A DNA stretch of 64,000 nt from Gammaproteobacteria bacterium (lineage in GTDB: Bacteria; Pseudomonadota; Gammaproteobacteria; Steroidobacterales; Woeseiaceae). Positions 28,957 through 37,723 of the stretch are shown here, in pieces. The notes under the pieces are model-generated. The model was not told the DNA's origin, ran no database searches, and saw only the letters and a program-made list of their open reading frames with translations. Every line of letters begins with the position of its first letter. Positions within the stretch are counted from its first letter, which is position 1. The DNA lies in NCBI GenBank assembly GCA_022600955.1, contig JAHZJK010000031.1:186001-250000 (forward strand), read 5' to 3'. The translations under genes and the position numbers were made by a program.

Positions 28957-31005
28957 ATGTCATACAGATATCTGCCGCGGCTGAGCGCCGCCATTCTCAT
29001 GTTCACACTCGCGCCGGTTGCCCCGGCAGACGAGGTGCTCGAAGAAATCATCGTTACCGCGGATTTTCGTGGCCGCACAATCACCGAATTGCCCTCGAGC
29101 GTTAGCATAATTGACGCAGACACAATCGAGAATGCCGCAATCCAGCACTTCGAAGAACTCGTACAGGTTGTACCAAACCTGAACTGGTCCGGAGACGGAC
29201 ATCGAGCACGCTACTTCCAGATTCGTGGCGTTGGCGAATTAGAGCAATACCAGGGCGCGCCGAATCCTTCCGTTGGATTCATTATCGACGATATCGATTT
29301 CAGTGGCATCGGTAGTGTTGCAACCTTATTCGACATGCAGTCGGTTGAAGTTCTGCGTGGCTCACAAGGCAGTCGATATGGTGCAAACGCACTCGGTGGC
29401 CTCATCTACCTGCGTTCTGCCGATCCTTCTGCCGACCGCAACGGCCGTTTGCAATTGACGGCCGGTGAAGACGACGCCATGTCCTATGCTCTGGCTTTTG
29501 GTGGTGCGCTCAACAAAGCGGAGACGACTACGTTTCGACTTAGCGCTCAGAGCTATGAGAGCAACGGCTTTCGCGACAACAGTTTCCTGAATCGAAACGA
29601 CACCAACGGACGTAATGAGGCGAGCGCTCGCGTACGCTTGCGCCTGGCTCCCCATGACGGGCTTTCCGCGAACTTCGCGCTGTTGTGGACAGACATCGAT
29701 AACGGCTATGACGCGTTCTCGCTCGACAACACGTACACCGTTCTTTCTGACAAACCAGGCAAGGATGGTCAGGAGAGCATTGGCGCTTCAATGCGCTTTG
29801 ACTGGTACCCGAGTGATTCCACGACCCTCACATCTATTACAGCGTTGGCGAACTCGAATATCGAGTTCAGCTTCGATGCAGATTGGGGCAATGACACTAG
29901 CTGGGCGCCTGTGACTTACGACTACATTTCGCTGAGTGCTCGCGATCGTCAGACGATCAGTCAGGAGTTTCGTGTTACAGCAGATGGCTGGCTGACAGGG
30001 CTGTACGTGCAGAATCTCGACGAACGACTGGAAACGCTGAATCTGGGTGACTACTACGATCCACTTTACGATTTCTCTGATTCGCTACAGTATCCGTTTA
30101 ACAGTGCATATGACGCCACCAGCGTCGCAGCGTTTGTGCAGATCGATCGTGACGTAGCGAGCCGTACGCGCGTGTCGGCGGGTCTCAGAGTGGAACATCG
30201 CAACACAGACTACAGTGATTCAGATGGACTTCTCGCCGGGCCGTCGGAAACAATGTGGGGCGGCGAATTGAGCCTGAATCATGAAATCGGCAACGATGCA
30301 GCAGCTTTCGTTACAGTGTCCAAGGGGTTCAAAGCGGGCGGTTTTAATCTTGGGCTTGTGCCGTCTGGGGAGCGCGAGTTCGGTGCCGAGGAAATGTGGA
30401 CCATTGAAGCAGGGATCAAGTCGTCATTCTATGACGATGCACTGCAACTGAATGCGTCAGTGTTTCATAGTCATCGCATTGACCAGCAGGTTCGCGTGTC
30501 TACGCAGCTTGACCCTGGCGATCCGGCTTCATTCGTTTTTTTCACCGATAACACTGGTGATGGCAAGACGACTGGTATAGAGACGGAATTGCGCTGGCGT
30601 GCGACAGACAGTGTTGAGCTGTACGCCAACATCGGACTGCTCGACGCGGAGTTATTCAGTGGGCGCGATCAGGCGCATGCGCCAGCCTACACATTCGCAG
30701 GAGGGGTCGTTTATCGGCGGCCCGAGGGATTTTTTGCGCGTCTGGATGTTAGTGCCAAAGATGTGTTCTATTTCGACGTAAGTCATGATCAGCGCTCGAC
30801 AGCCTACGAGTTAGTGAATGCTCGCGCAGGCTATGAGGGCGAAAGCTGGCGCGTTGCTGTGTGGGCTCGCAATGTCGGCGACAAACAATACGCGGTGCGT
30901 GGTTTCTTTTTCGGAAACGAGCCACCCGATTTTCCAGACAGTTTGTACACGCGTCTTGGCGATCGCAGGCAATTGGGTGTGACAATTGAAAGGAGATTTT
31001 TCTGA
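28957..31005 (+). CDS. TonB-dependent outer-membrane receptor (thiamine)
   Basis: The protein is 682 aa: a signal peptide, a TonB-box-like EEIIVTA near residues 29-35, a plug with LPSSVSIIDADTIENAA, then a barrel with a terminal aromatic residue (RRFF). It takes up a scarce compound through the outer membrane using TonB energy. The TPP riboswitch directly upstream and the downstream thiamine-binding, PnuT-like and kinase genes identify thiamine or a phosphate ester as the probable substrate. The TonB/ExbBD at 57447-58996 could supply energy. Confidence 0.9.
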   Translation: MSYRYLPRLSAAILMFTLAPVAPADEVLEEIIVTADFRGRTITELPSSVSIIDADTIENAAIQHFEELVQVVPNLNWSGDGHRARYFQIRGVGELEQYQGAPNPSVGFIIDDIDFSGIGSVATLFDMQSVEVLRGSQGSRYGANALGGLIYLRSADPSADRNGRLQLTAGEDDAMSYALAFGGALNKAETTTFRLSAQSYESNGFRDNSFLNRNDTNGRNEASARVRLRLAPHDGLSANFALLWTDIDNGYDAFSLDNTYTVLSDKPGKDGQESIGASMRFDWYPSDSTTLTSITALANSNIEFSFDADWGNDTSWAPVTYDYISLSARDRQTISQEFRVTADGWLTGLYVQNLDERLETLNLGDYYDPLYDFSDSLQYPFNSAYDATSVAAFVQIDRDVASRTRVSAGLRVEHRNTDYSDSDGLLAGPSETMWGGELSLNHEIGNDAAAFVTVSKGFKAGGFNLGLVPSGEREFGAEEMWTIEAGIKSSFYDDALQLNASVFHSHRIDQQVRVSTQLDPGDPASFVFFTDNTGDGKTTGIETELRWRATDSVELYANIGLLDAELFSGRDQAHAPAYTFAGGVVYRRPEGFFARLDVSAKDVFYFDVSHDQRSTAYELVNARAGYEGESWRVAVWARNVGDKQYAVRGFFFGNEPPDFPDSLYTRLGDRRQLGVTIERRFF

Positions 31006-31250
31006 TGCAAGTTGCTGTAGATATCAGTCTGTACCCACTCGACGCGGACTTCATACCGCCAATCAAGAGTGTTATTGAGCGTCTCGAATCCCAATCAGGT
31101 ATTGAGGTGGAAAAGAACCGAATGAGTACTCAGATTCGCGGCGACTACGACATCGTGATGTCCGTGTTGAGTGCAGAAATCAAGTCGACATTCGAAACTG
31201 TGCCGAAGGCGGTGTTCGCGATCAAGATACTCAACAATCCCGTCAATTGA
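31005..31250 (+). CDS. Thiamine-binding protein (YkoF/MTH1187-like)
   Basis: The protein is 81 aa. Family-like blocks are ISLYPLDADFIPPIKSVIERL and MSTQIRGDYD near residue 43. These proteins bind thiamine or its precursor HMP and form small ferredoxin-like folds. The start overlaps the receptor stop by one base, with AAGGAG ahead of it. No signal peptide is visible, so it is cytoplasmic. Confidence 0.85.
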   Translation: MQVAVDISLYPLDADFIPPIKSVIERLESQSGIEVEKNRMSTQIRGDYDIVMSVLSAEIKSTFETVPKAVFAIKILNNPVN

Positions 31251-31864
31251 GTTCACTGCAACTAGTACTGGAGCAGGCACGGGCGCAGTCTCTGCCCGAA
31301 GTGATAGCGGTTTTCAGCGCTGTTATCTACCTGTTGCTGGCGATCCGTCAGAACATTTGGTGCTGGCTGTTCGCGGCCATAAGTACCTCTATCTATGTCG
31401 GCTTGTTTGTCGCTGCGAAGTTATACATGGAGTCTCTGCTGAACCTGTTCTATCTCGCTATGGCCGCCTATGGCTGGTACTCGTGGCACTCAGGTCGCCA
31501 TAGTGAGCAGAAGATGCCGGTAGTCGTCTGGCCAGTACTGGTTCATGCTCGGGCCGTTGTCGCGCTGATTTCGCTGAGCATGGTTAACGGCTACCTGCTG
31601 AGCCGGTATACGGACGCGGCGTTTCCATATGTCGATTCGTTGACGACCTGGTTCGCCATCTGGGCGACGTTTCTTGTGGCCCGCAAGGTACTTGAGAATT
31701 GGTGGTACTGGTTGATTATCGATATTGCGTCGATGCTGATCTACTGGATGCGAAACCTTGAGCTGACGGCGGCACTGTTCGTCGTCTATGTCCTGATGAT
31801 TCCTTTTGGGTACATCGCCTGGCGTCATTCCTGGCAAAAGAGTGCAGAATGTCCGGCGAGCTAA
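31247..31864 (+). CDS. pnuT: PnuT-like thiamine transporter (PnuC family)
   Basis: The protein is 205 aa from a TTG start overlapping the previous stop. About six to seven membrane helices rich in Trp/Tyr are visible, including NIWCWLFAAIS and WYSWHS, as in PnuC-family facilitators. In TPP-riboswitch operons this family imports thiamine rather than nicotinamide riboside. Transport is by facilitated diffusion, with phosphorylation by the kinase encoded next trapping the vitamin. Confidence 0.88.
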   Translation: MSSLQLVLEQARAQSLPEVIAVFSAVIYLLLAIRQNIWCWLFAAISTSIYVGLFVAAKLYMESLLNLFYLAMAAYGWYSWHSGRHSEQKMPVVVWPVLVHARAVVALISLSMVNGYLLSRYTDAAFPYVDSLTTWFAIWATFLVARKVLENWWYWLIIDIASMLIYWMRNLELTAALFVVYVLMIPFGYIAWRHSWQKSAECPAS

Positions 31865-32655
31865 CACCTCGATCTGCTCTGGAGAATGTCGCTGGTTGGG
31901 AAGAGGCACATATCGAAAAGCTGTACGGTGGATTCAATAATCAGACCTACAAAGTAACAGTGGATGGGCGTAGCGCCGTACTGAAGCTCGATAGCGTTCC
32001 CAGACGCGCACCATTCAATACGCGTGCAGTGGAGGCCCTCATCCAGAACTCGGCGGCCGACGCCGGTATTGCGGCGAGAGTCTTGTACTGCAGCGAGAGT
32101 ATTTACCTGACCGAGTTTCTGGCGGGCGAGGTATGGAGTGGCGAGGATCTTGGTATTCCCGGCAATCTCGAGATTGTTGCATCTACATTGAGACGCCTGC
32201 ACGACCTACCGTTGACTGGTCGCGGCTTCGATGCGGTCGAAGCATCGCGGCAATATGCCAAAGTGAGTAGCAGACAGAGTCGTGGGCTAACGGACTATTG
32301 CGAAGCAACGATCGCAAATACGCCGCGTACGCCAACACTTCGTTGTTGTCACAATGATCTCGTCGCAGGAAACATGCTGAGTATGCCGGCGCTGAAGTTT
32401 CTCGATTGGGAATACGCCTGCGACAACGACCCACTTTTCGACCTGGCAACTGTTGCCGAGCATCATCAGCTTTCAAGCAAGCAAACGATGACATTGCTGG
32501 ATTCCTATTTTCTGGGTGACGGTGAAGTGTGGCTTGACCCGTTCAACGATCAGCGCAGACTGTACGGGGCATTGCTGTGGCTATGGATGGCGGCACAGCC
32601 TGATAGGGATCAAGATGAATTGGAGCGTGTCGCGATACGCCTGAAGCAGCGATAG
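31849..32655 (+). CDS. Thiamine kinase-like phosphotransferase
   Basis: The protein is 268 aa of the aminoglycoside/choline kinase superfamily. The catalytic loop HNDLVAGNM (about 166-174) and the metal motif DWEYACDNDP (about 183-192) are present. In this operon thiamine is the likely substrate, giving thiamine monophosphate as in ThiK. The start ATG at 31849 lies inside the last 16 bases of pnuT. Confidence 0.83.
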   Translation: MSGELTPRSALENVAGWEEAHIEKLYGGFNNQTYKVTVDGRSAVLKLDSVPRRAPFNTRAVEALIQNSAADAGIAARVLYCSESIYLTEFLAGEVWSGEDLGIPGNLEIVASTLRRLHDLPLTGRGFDAVEASRQYAKVSSRQSRGLTDYCEATIANTPRTPTLRCCHNDLVAGNMLSMPALKFLDWEYACDNDPLFDLATVAEHHQLSSKQTMTLLDSYFLGDGEVWLDPFNDQRRLYGALLWLWMAAQPDRDQDELERVAIRLKQR

Positions 32656-32684
32656 CACGACCGGAGTTGCAACCAGGATTGCCT

Positions 32685-33248
32685 ATGAACTTTGAGATAC
32701 GCACAGATCGTCTGGCTTTGATTCCACTGGAATTGAGCGACAGGGATATTCTGATCGAGCTGTTTACCAACGAGGATGTTGTGGAGTACGCAGGTGAGAT
32801 CATGTCCGATGATCAGATACTCAGGAAACTGCCACAATGGATTCGTCGCGGCGGAAATGGTTGTCTTGGCGTTTGGTGCGTCACAGAACGTGCCACCGGC
32901 GAGAAGTTGGGAACAGGAGCGCTGCTCCCTATGCCGATCGAGGAAGACGATACAGACTGGGACCTTATCGTCCCGGGCAGTATGCCGAACAACGATATTG
33001 AGGTTGGCTTCTTTCTCAAGCCATCGGCATGGGGCAAGGGTTTTGCGACAGAGATCTGCACAGCACTGTTGCGATTGGCTTTCGATCGATCGCCCCTGAA
33101 TGAAGTGTTCGCGACTTACGATTTCGAAAACGCCGCATCCCAAAATGTTTTGCTGAAATGCGGATTCGTAAGACACGGCACCCGGCGTTGTTACGGTGAG
33201 GACGGGCCCGATGTTCGGATCAGCCGCGAGCAGTGGCAACTTACGTAG
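32685..33248 (+). CDS. GNAT-family N-acetyltransferase (RimJ-type)
   Basis: I chose ATG 32685, which gives a RimJ/RimL-like start (MNFEIRTDRLALIPLELSD) and 187 aa. The acetyl-CoA region is KPSAWGKGFATEICTALLRLA (about 112-132). The C-terminal block AASQNVLLKCGFVRHGTRR fits the alpha4-beta7 part of the fold. The substrate (protein N-terminus or small amine) is unknown. It is 29 bases after the kinase gene and convergent with the membrane-protein gene. Confidence 0.8.
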   Translation: MNFEIRTDRLALIPLELSDRDILIELFTNEDVVEYAGEIMSDDQILRKLPQWIRRGGNGCLGVWCVTERATGEKLGTGALLPMPIEEDDTDWDLIVPGSMPNNDIEVGFFLKPSAWGKGFATEICTALLRLAFDRSPLNEVFATYDFENAASQNVLLKCGFVRHGTRRCYGEDGPDVRISREQWQLT

Positions 33249-33251
33249 CGA

Positions 33252-34052
33252 CTAGCAAGGGACGACCGAGAGGGCGGAACCGATCGCATTGAAAAACGCG
33301 TTGAGAATTTCTGTCGTGATCCGGCCACGATTGAAAATGATATCGCAAAGAAACAGGAAGACGACACCCAGCCAGGCGAGGTAAGCGAAACCAAGATAGC
33401 TGTTATGGATAATAGTCAACAGCCAGTTCTGCTCAAATACATAGAAGTACGAGCAGACGAGTGTCGAGATTGCGAGTAGCACGCCCGGTAGAAAGAGGTG
33501 TGTGATCGCTGCAAGTTTCAAGAACGATGCCAGCAGCAGTAGAATGAAGACAGCGGCGTTGCTCGCAGTGAAAACACGAATATCCCGCTTTAGTTCCGTT
33601 GCCACATTCATGTATGTCGAATGAATGAAGTCTGAGATCTTGTCGTTCGCGGCCTGAAGAAGGACTATGTCCGTCTTGAACCCGCTCTCGAAACGATCTT
33701 GCCACTTCTCGCGGCATTCGCAGTCGAGGTTCCTGACGGAAGCCAGCGCAGCTGCCCATTGCTCATGAACCTTGCCTTTAAGGTTTTGCTTTAGTTGCGC
33801 GATCTCAGTTTCATTTTTTGCATAAAGGGACTGAGCAAGCCTGCCGAGGGCGCTGTCAGATTCCGGCGGACGAATGGAGTCGATTGAGTTATCAATGCGT
33901 TCTTGTGCTTCGGACTCGATGTAATTGGCAGCGAACGATTCGACCCATCCGGGTACCGAATAGGTGAGGGCGAAAAATGCCAGGAAGATACTCGCACCGA
34001 TTGCGCCGATAGCTCTCAGCGACAGCTTCTGCAGGGTGGGAATGACTACCAA
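33252..34052 (-). CDS. Membrane protein of unknown function
   Basis: The protein is 266 aa from a TTG start. One membrane helix (about 14-33) is followed by a ~120-residue helical extracytoplasmic part with a Cys pair (DCECRE near 109-114). A C-terminal block of four helices (about 158-250) follows. I do not recognise the family. The start overlaps the 3' end of the MBL-fold gene by 7 bases, so the two are co-transcribed. Confidence 0.72.
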   Translation of the reverse strand: MVVIPTLQKLSLRAIGAIGASIFLAFFALTYSVPGWVESFAANYIESEAQERIDNSIDSIRPPESDSALGRLAQSLYAKNETEIAQLKQNLKGKVHEQWAAALASVRNLDCECREKWQDRFESGFKTDIVLLQAANDKISDFIHSTYMNVATELKRDIRVFTASNAAVFILLLLASFLKLAAITHLFLPGVLLAISTLVCSYFYVFEQNWLLTIIHNSYLGFAYLAWLGVVFLFLCDIIFNRGRITTEILNAFFNAIGSALSVVPC

Positions 34053-34837
34053 CTGTTCCTCAGTTCCCGAAGTTTCAGGAATACACTTTTCGCATCCGGG
34101 TTGTCGCCCATGTCAGGGTGCTCTCGCACTAACTTCTCGATGACAGTAGCACTCTGCAAGCGGAAAAACGTATTCACCGCTTTTTCATCTGCCATGGTTG
34201 TAATGAGAGCGTCGTCCGGGTCCTGGTTTTTGTAGCGCTCGAGCATCTCGGCTGCGAGCAGGTTATCGGGTTCGCGGTCCAGCGTAAACGCGAGATTGTT
34301 CAATAAGTAATCATGGCCGGGATAGATCAACGTGTTGTCGCCGAGCAACTCGAGTTGCTGCTCATAAGTGTCGTACATTTGCTCGGGGTGACCACCATTG
34401 TGACAATTGCCGGCACCGGCGTTAAATAGTGTGTCGCCACTAAACAGCGCGGGTTGCTCAGTCCGGGATAACAGGCACACATGCATCATCGTATGCCCCG
34501 GCGTATCCAGGCATTCCAGTTCCACCGTCTTGCCAACCTTGATGACATCGCCGGCGCCAACGCCGCGGTCCATGTTCGGGATACGCTCGCCAGCTCGTTC
34601 GTGCGCAATGATTTGTGCGCCGGTTGCCTTGACCAGACCTCTATTGCCGCCAATGTGATCGCTGTGCTCGTGAGTGTTAACGATCTGGGTAATGTTCCAC
34701 CCTTTGTCTTTCGCGACGGTCAGGCACTGCCTGAAGTCCAGCGGATCGATCGCCAGTGCCTCGCCGGTCTCCGGGCATGCGATCAGGTAGTTGAAGTTTC
34801 GATAAGAGTTACCTGTCCAGACTTGCTCAACGAGCAT
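34046..34837 (-). CDS. MBL-fold hydrolase, hydroxyacylglutathione hydrolase-like
   Basis: The zinc motif THEHSDHIGG is followed by conserved His (TPGHT) and Asp (SGDTLF) ligands and a C-terminal YPGHDY. The layout and size (263 aa from ATG 34837) resemble glyoxalase II (GloB). A GTG at 34852 would add 5 residues. Glyoxalase II releases D-lactate from lactoylglutathione. The GNCHNGGHPEQMYDT stretch differs from standard GloB, so the exact substrate is open. The start overlaps the amidohydrolase stop. Confidence 0.83.
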   Translation of the reverse strand: MLVEQVWTGNSYRNFNYLIACPETGEALAIDPLDFRQCLTVAKDKGWNITQIVNTHEHSDHIGGNRGLVKATGAQIIAHERAGERIPNMDRGVGAGDVIKVGKTVELECLDTPGHTMMHVCLLSRTEQPALFSGDTLFNAGAGNCHNGGHPEQMYDTYEQQLELLGDNTLIYPGHDYLLNNLAFTLDREPDNLLAAEMLERYKNQDPDDALITTMADEKAVNTFFRLQSATVIEKLVREHPDMGDNPDAKSVFLKLRELRNSW

Positions 34838-36500
34838 CAGCCGAGTCCGCACGTGTGTACTTCAGCTCACCGGCAACCCAGGTCTGAAGAACCTGGATAT
34901 CGTCGATTTCTGATGCGGGCACCGTGAAGTAGTCCCGGTCAACGACGATGAAGTCGGCCCACTTGCCAGCTTCAAGACTGCCGAGGCGTTTTTCCTGGTT
35001 CGCAGAGTAGGCAGCGGCCAGGGTAAACGAGTGCAGCGTTTCTTCGCGTGTCAAAGCCTGGTCCATGTACCAGCCACCCTCTGGCTCGCCATCTCTTCCC
35101 TGGCGCGTTACGGAAGCGTACAAACCGTGGAACGGATTTGACAGCTCCACCGGAAAGTCGGAGCCATTCGCTATGATCGCGCCACTGTCTAGCAGGCGTC
35201 GCCATGCGTACGCACCGAGAATACGGTCAGGTCCGATACGATCTTCTGCCATGTTCTTGTCGCTGGTTGCATGAGTTGCCTGCATCGACGCAATGACACC
35301 CAGTTTGGCGAAGCGAGGGATGTCTTGCGGGGTAATGATTTGTGCGTGCTCGACGCGATTGCGTAATGGCGATGGTTTGCCGCCCTGTGCCTTATCGAAA
35401 GCGTCCAGCACCATACGATTGCCGAGATCGCCTATCGCGTGCACACCAACCTGAAAGCCCATTCGATTGGCCTTGGCTACCATGTCATCGAGCTCGCTCT
35501 GGCTCCAGAAAGGCAGGCCTCGATTTTCGGCATCGTCGGAATACGGTTCGATCATCGCGGCACCACGACTGCCCAAAGCGCCGTCTGAAACGATTTTTAC
35601 CGCGGCAATTTCGAGCATGTCATTGCCATATTCCCGAATAGGTGAACCAATTGCATCCAGTACCTCACCTGCGCCGCCGATCATGACGTAGATACGCATA
35701 TCGAGCAGGCCGTCGTCGGCCATGGACAGATAAACCTCGGCATTCATCTGATCGATGCCAGCGTCGTGTACGCTGGTAATGCCTTCTGCCAACAGGGCGT
35801 CGACCGCTGAAATAGTGGCAGCCTGAACATCTGCCTTGCTGTTTTCAGGGACGTGTTTTTGTATGTATCTCATCGCTGTGTCGATGAGGACTCCGGTTGC
35901 ATGACCATTGTCGTCGCGGATGATCTTGCCACCGATCGGGTCCGGCGTATCTTCGTCGATTCCCGCGATTTTCAACGCAGCACTATTCGCCCAACCTGCG
36001 TGACCGTCGATTCTTCGCAGCCAGACAGGTTTGTCAGCGACAGCGGCATCGATATCTGACGCGGTGGGAAACTCCTGGACCGGCCATAGAACCTGGTTCC
36101 AGCCACGGCCGAGAATCCAGCGTGCGTGGGGCTTCTGTCCGGCGTAAGCAGCGATCGAAGCCACGGCCTGTTCCAGGCTCGGTGTGCCGGCGAGATTGAG
36201 CTGGTGTTTCAGTAGCCCGTAGCTGTACACGTGCGCGTGCGCATCTGTCAGCCCCGGCAATACCGTTTTCCCTTGCAGGTCGACCTGTGTCGCATTCGCA
36301 TATTGTTCGGCGAGCTGTTCGTCACCGGTCGCTATTATCTTTCCGTCTTCACCAATAACAAGAACCGAGAATTGCTGCAGTCCATCATCGCTGGAGGTGT
36401 AGCCATTGGCATTGTGCAGTAGCGTTTGCGCGCCAGCGATAGAAGTCAGAAGGAAACAAAGAAGCAGGCAAGAAGCCAGTAGATGTTTTATTTTGGTCAT
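34827..36500 (-). CDS. Exported amidohydrolase, YtcJ-like
   Basis: The protein is 557 aa with a signal peptide (KHLLASCLLLCFLLTSIAGA). The metal-dependent amidohydrolase barrel carries DAHAHVYSYG near residue 88, a second His-rich segment GVHAIGDLG and a late ANGSDFPVE motif. YtcJ-like enzymes cleave N-acyl or amide substrates, and the true substrate is unknown. A 5-bp -10-like element may lie in the 44-base gap to the divergent FAH gene, but I cannot define a promoter. Confidence 0.86.
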   Translation of the reverse strand: MTKIKHLLASCLLLCFLLTSIAGAQTLLHNANGYTSSDDGLQQFSVLVIGEDGKIIATGDEQLAEQYANATQVDLQGKTVLPGLTDAHAHVYSYGLLKHQLNLAGTPSLEQAVASIAAYAGQKPHARWILGRGWNQVLWPVQEFPTASDIDAAVADKPVWLRRIDGHAGWANSAALKIAGIDEDTPDPIGGKIIRDDNGHATGVLIDTAMRYIQKHVPENSKADVQAATISAVDALLAEGITSVHDAGIDQMNAEVYLSMADDGLLDMRIYVMIGGAGEVLDAIGSPIREYGNDMLEIAAVKIVSDGALGSRGAAMIEPYSDDAENRGLPFWSQSELDDMVAKANRMGFQVGVHAIGDLGNRMVLDAFDKAQGGKPSPLRNRVEHAQIITPQDIPRFAKLGVIASMQATHATSDKNMAEDRIGPDRILGAYAWRRLLDSGAIIANGSDFPVELSNPFHGLYASVTRQGRDGEPEGGWYMDQALTREETLHSFTLAAAYSANQEKRLGSLEAGKWADFIVVDRDYFTVPASEIDDIQVLQTWVAGELKYTRADSADAR

Positions 36501-36544
36501 TCGACTACCTTATCACGACGTTTTCAGAACAGATTGGAATCTAC

Positions 36545-37387
36545 ATGAAACTGGCCAGCTTTAGGACCCGGGACCGTGAAACTTATGGAGTGCTTGATGG
36601 TGAGCAATTGCGTGAGCCAGGCGGACGGTTGCTTGCAAGCTATCCGACATTGCGCAGCGCGCTTGCTGCGGATGTGCTTGCCGACATCGGTGCGGATCAG
36701 AGCGGCAGCAGTTTTGCTGTTAACAAAGTAGAATTTCTGCCGTTGATTCCGCAGCCTGACAAAGTACTTTGCGTCGGTGCCAATTACAGGCCGCATATTG
36801 AAGAAATGGGGCGCGAGCCGCCCGAACACCCGATGATCTTCGTGCGCTTTCCGGGTAGCCAGACCGGACATGGACAGGCGCTGTTGCGGCCGGGCGCTTC
36901 GGAACAGTTCGATTTCGAGGGCGAGCTCGCGATCGTAATCGGCAGGCCGGCACGCCATGTGCCTCGTGAGCGAGCATTCGATGTGATTGCCGGATACAGC
37001 TGTTTTATGGACGGAACAGTGCGCGACTGGCAGCGTCATACCGCCCAATTTACGCCTGGCAAGAACTTCGCGAAGAGTGGGTCGTTTGGACCGTATTTGG
37101 TAACGGCAGACGAGGTGCCGGATCTCGGCTCTCAACAGCTGACCACGCACGTCAACGGTGAGCTGATGCAGCAAGGCTGGATCCGCGAGTTGGTGTTTGA
37201 TATTCCGGCTCTGGTTGAGTATTGCTCCACTTTTACAGAATTGCTTCCCGGTGATGTGATTGCCACTGGAACGCCCGGTGGCGTTGGTGCGGCACGTACG
37301 CCACCGAGCTGGCTCAGCAGCGGAGATCGAGTTGACGTTCGTATATCGGCCGTTGGTGAGCTCTCAAACAAGATTCTGGACGAATAG
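36545..37387 (+). CDS. Fumarylacetoacetate hydrolase-family protein
   Basis: The protein is 280 aa, a typical FAH-domain size. Metal ligands appear in FDFEGELAIVIG (about 120-131, E-x-E pattern) and an Asp near MDGTVRDWQRH. The C-terminal GDVIATGTPGGVGAARTPP block is the family signature. It includes acylpyruvate hydrolases and decarboxylases of aromatic catabolism, and no neighbour shows which. It is divergent from the amidohydrolase gene. Confidence 0.85.
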   Translation: MKLASFRTRDRETYGVLDGEQLREPGGRLLASYPTLRSALAADVLADIGADQSGSSFAVNKVEFLPLIPQPDKVLCVGANYRPHIEEMGREPPEHPMIFVRFPGSQTGHGQALLRPGASEQFDFEGELAIVIGRPARHVPRERAFDVIAGYSCFMDGTVRDWQRHTAQFTPGKNFAKSGSFGPYLVTADEVPDLGSQQLTTHVNGELMQQGWIRELVFDIPALVEYCSTFTELLPGDVIATGTPGGVGAARTPPSWLSSGDRVDVRISAVGELSNKILDE

Positions 37388-37514
37388 GCGCAAAGCCCTT
37401 ATTAGGCGTTGATTTAACTGCCAAACTCCCGGCTGCGGTCAAACTCCGAGTGTTGCATTTGTGCCACAAAAACCACAAGAAACGGCGTCAGGACACGGGA
37501 TTCGCGATAAAGGA

Positions 37515-37696
37515 TTGACAACTAGTGGTTTTTCTGCGAATTTTCATTCCAACAGGCGTAGCCTTTCAGCAACAACAATGGCTCGCATGAAAAGATTAAC
37601 ACCTTCAGGTACGACTTGGCGGGGGACTCAGGGGGCCAGGACCGCGTGCTAACGTAGGTTTGGAAAAAGCGGTTTCGGAAGAAGCCGCTTTTTTTT
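37515..37696 (+). ncRNA. Candidate small RNA in a 336-base gap
   Basis: The gap 37388-37723 has no credible protein. A TTGACA (37515-37520) with a 17-base spacer to a poor extended -10 (TGCGAATTT, 37535-37543) could start an RNA near 37550 that ends at the terminator at 37664-37696, about 145 nt. The sequence matches no RNA family I recognise. A 64-codon ORF at 37461-37652 has no Shine-Dalgarno or family features. Weak support only. Confidence 0.25.
37664..37696 (+). terminator. Bidirectional intrinsic terminator
   Basis: A 13-bp stem (37664-37676 with 37681-37693, one G-U wobble) has a GGAA tetraloop. It is followed by a run of T on the plus strand and, read from the minus strand, by five T. 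It can stop transcripts from the FAH side and from the haloalkane dehalogenase gene. Confidence 0.85.
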
Positions 37697-37723
37697 GTCC
37701 GCGATTTCTGTATTCCGTCCGGC

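Noticed and set aside
37461..37652. 63-codon frame in the gap after the FAH gene
   Set aside because: No ribosome site, composition unlike neighbours, no family features. Reported only as a possible RNA region.
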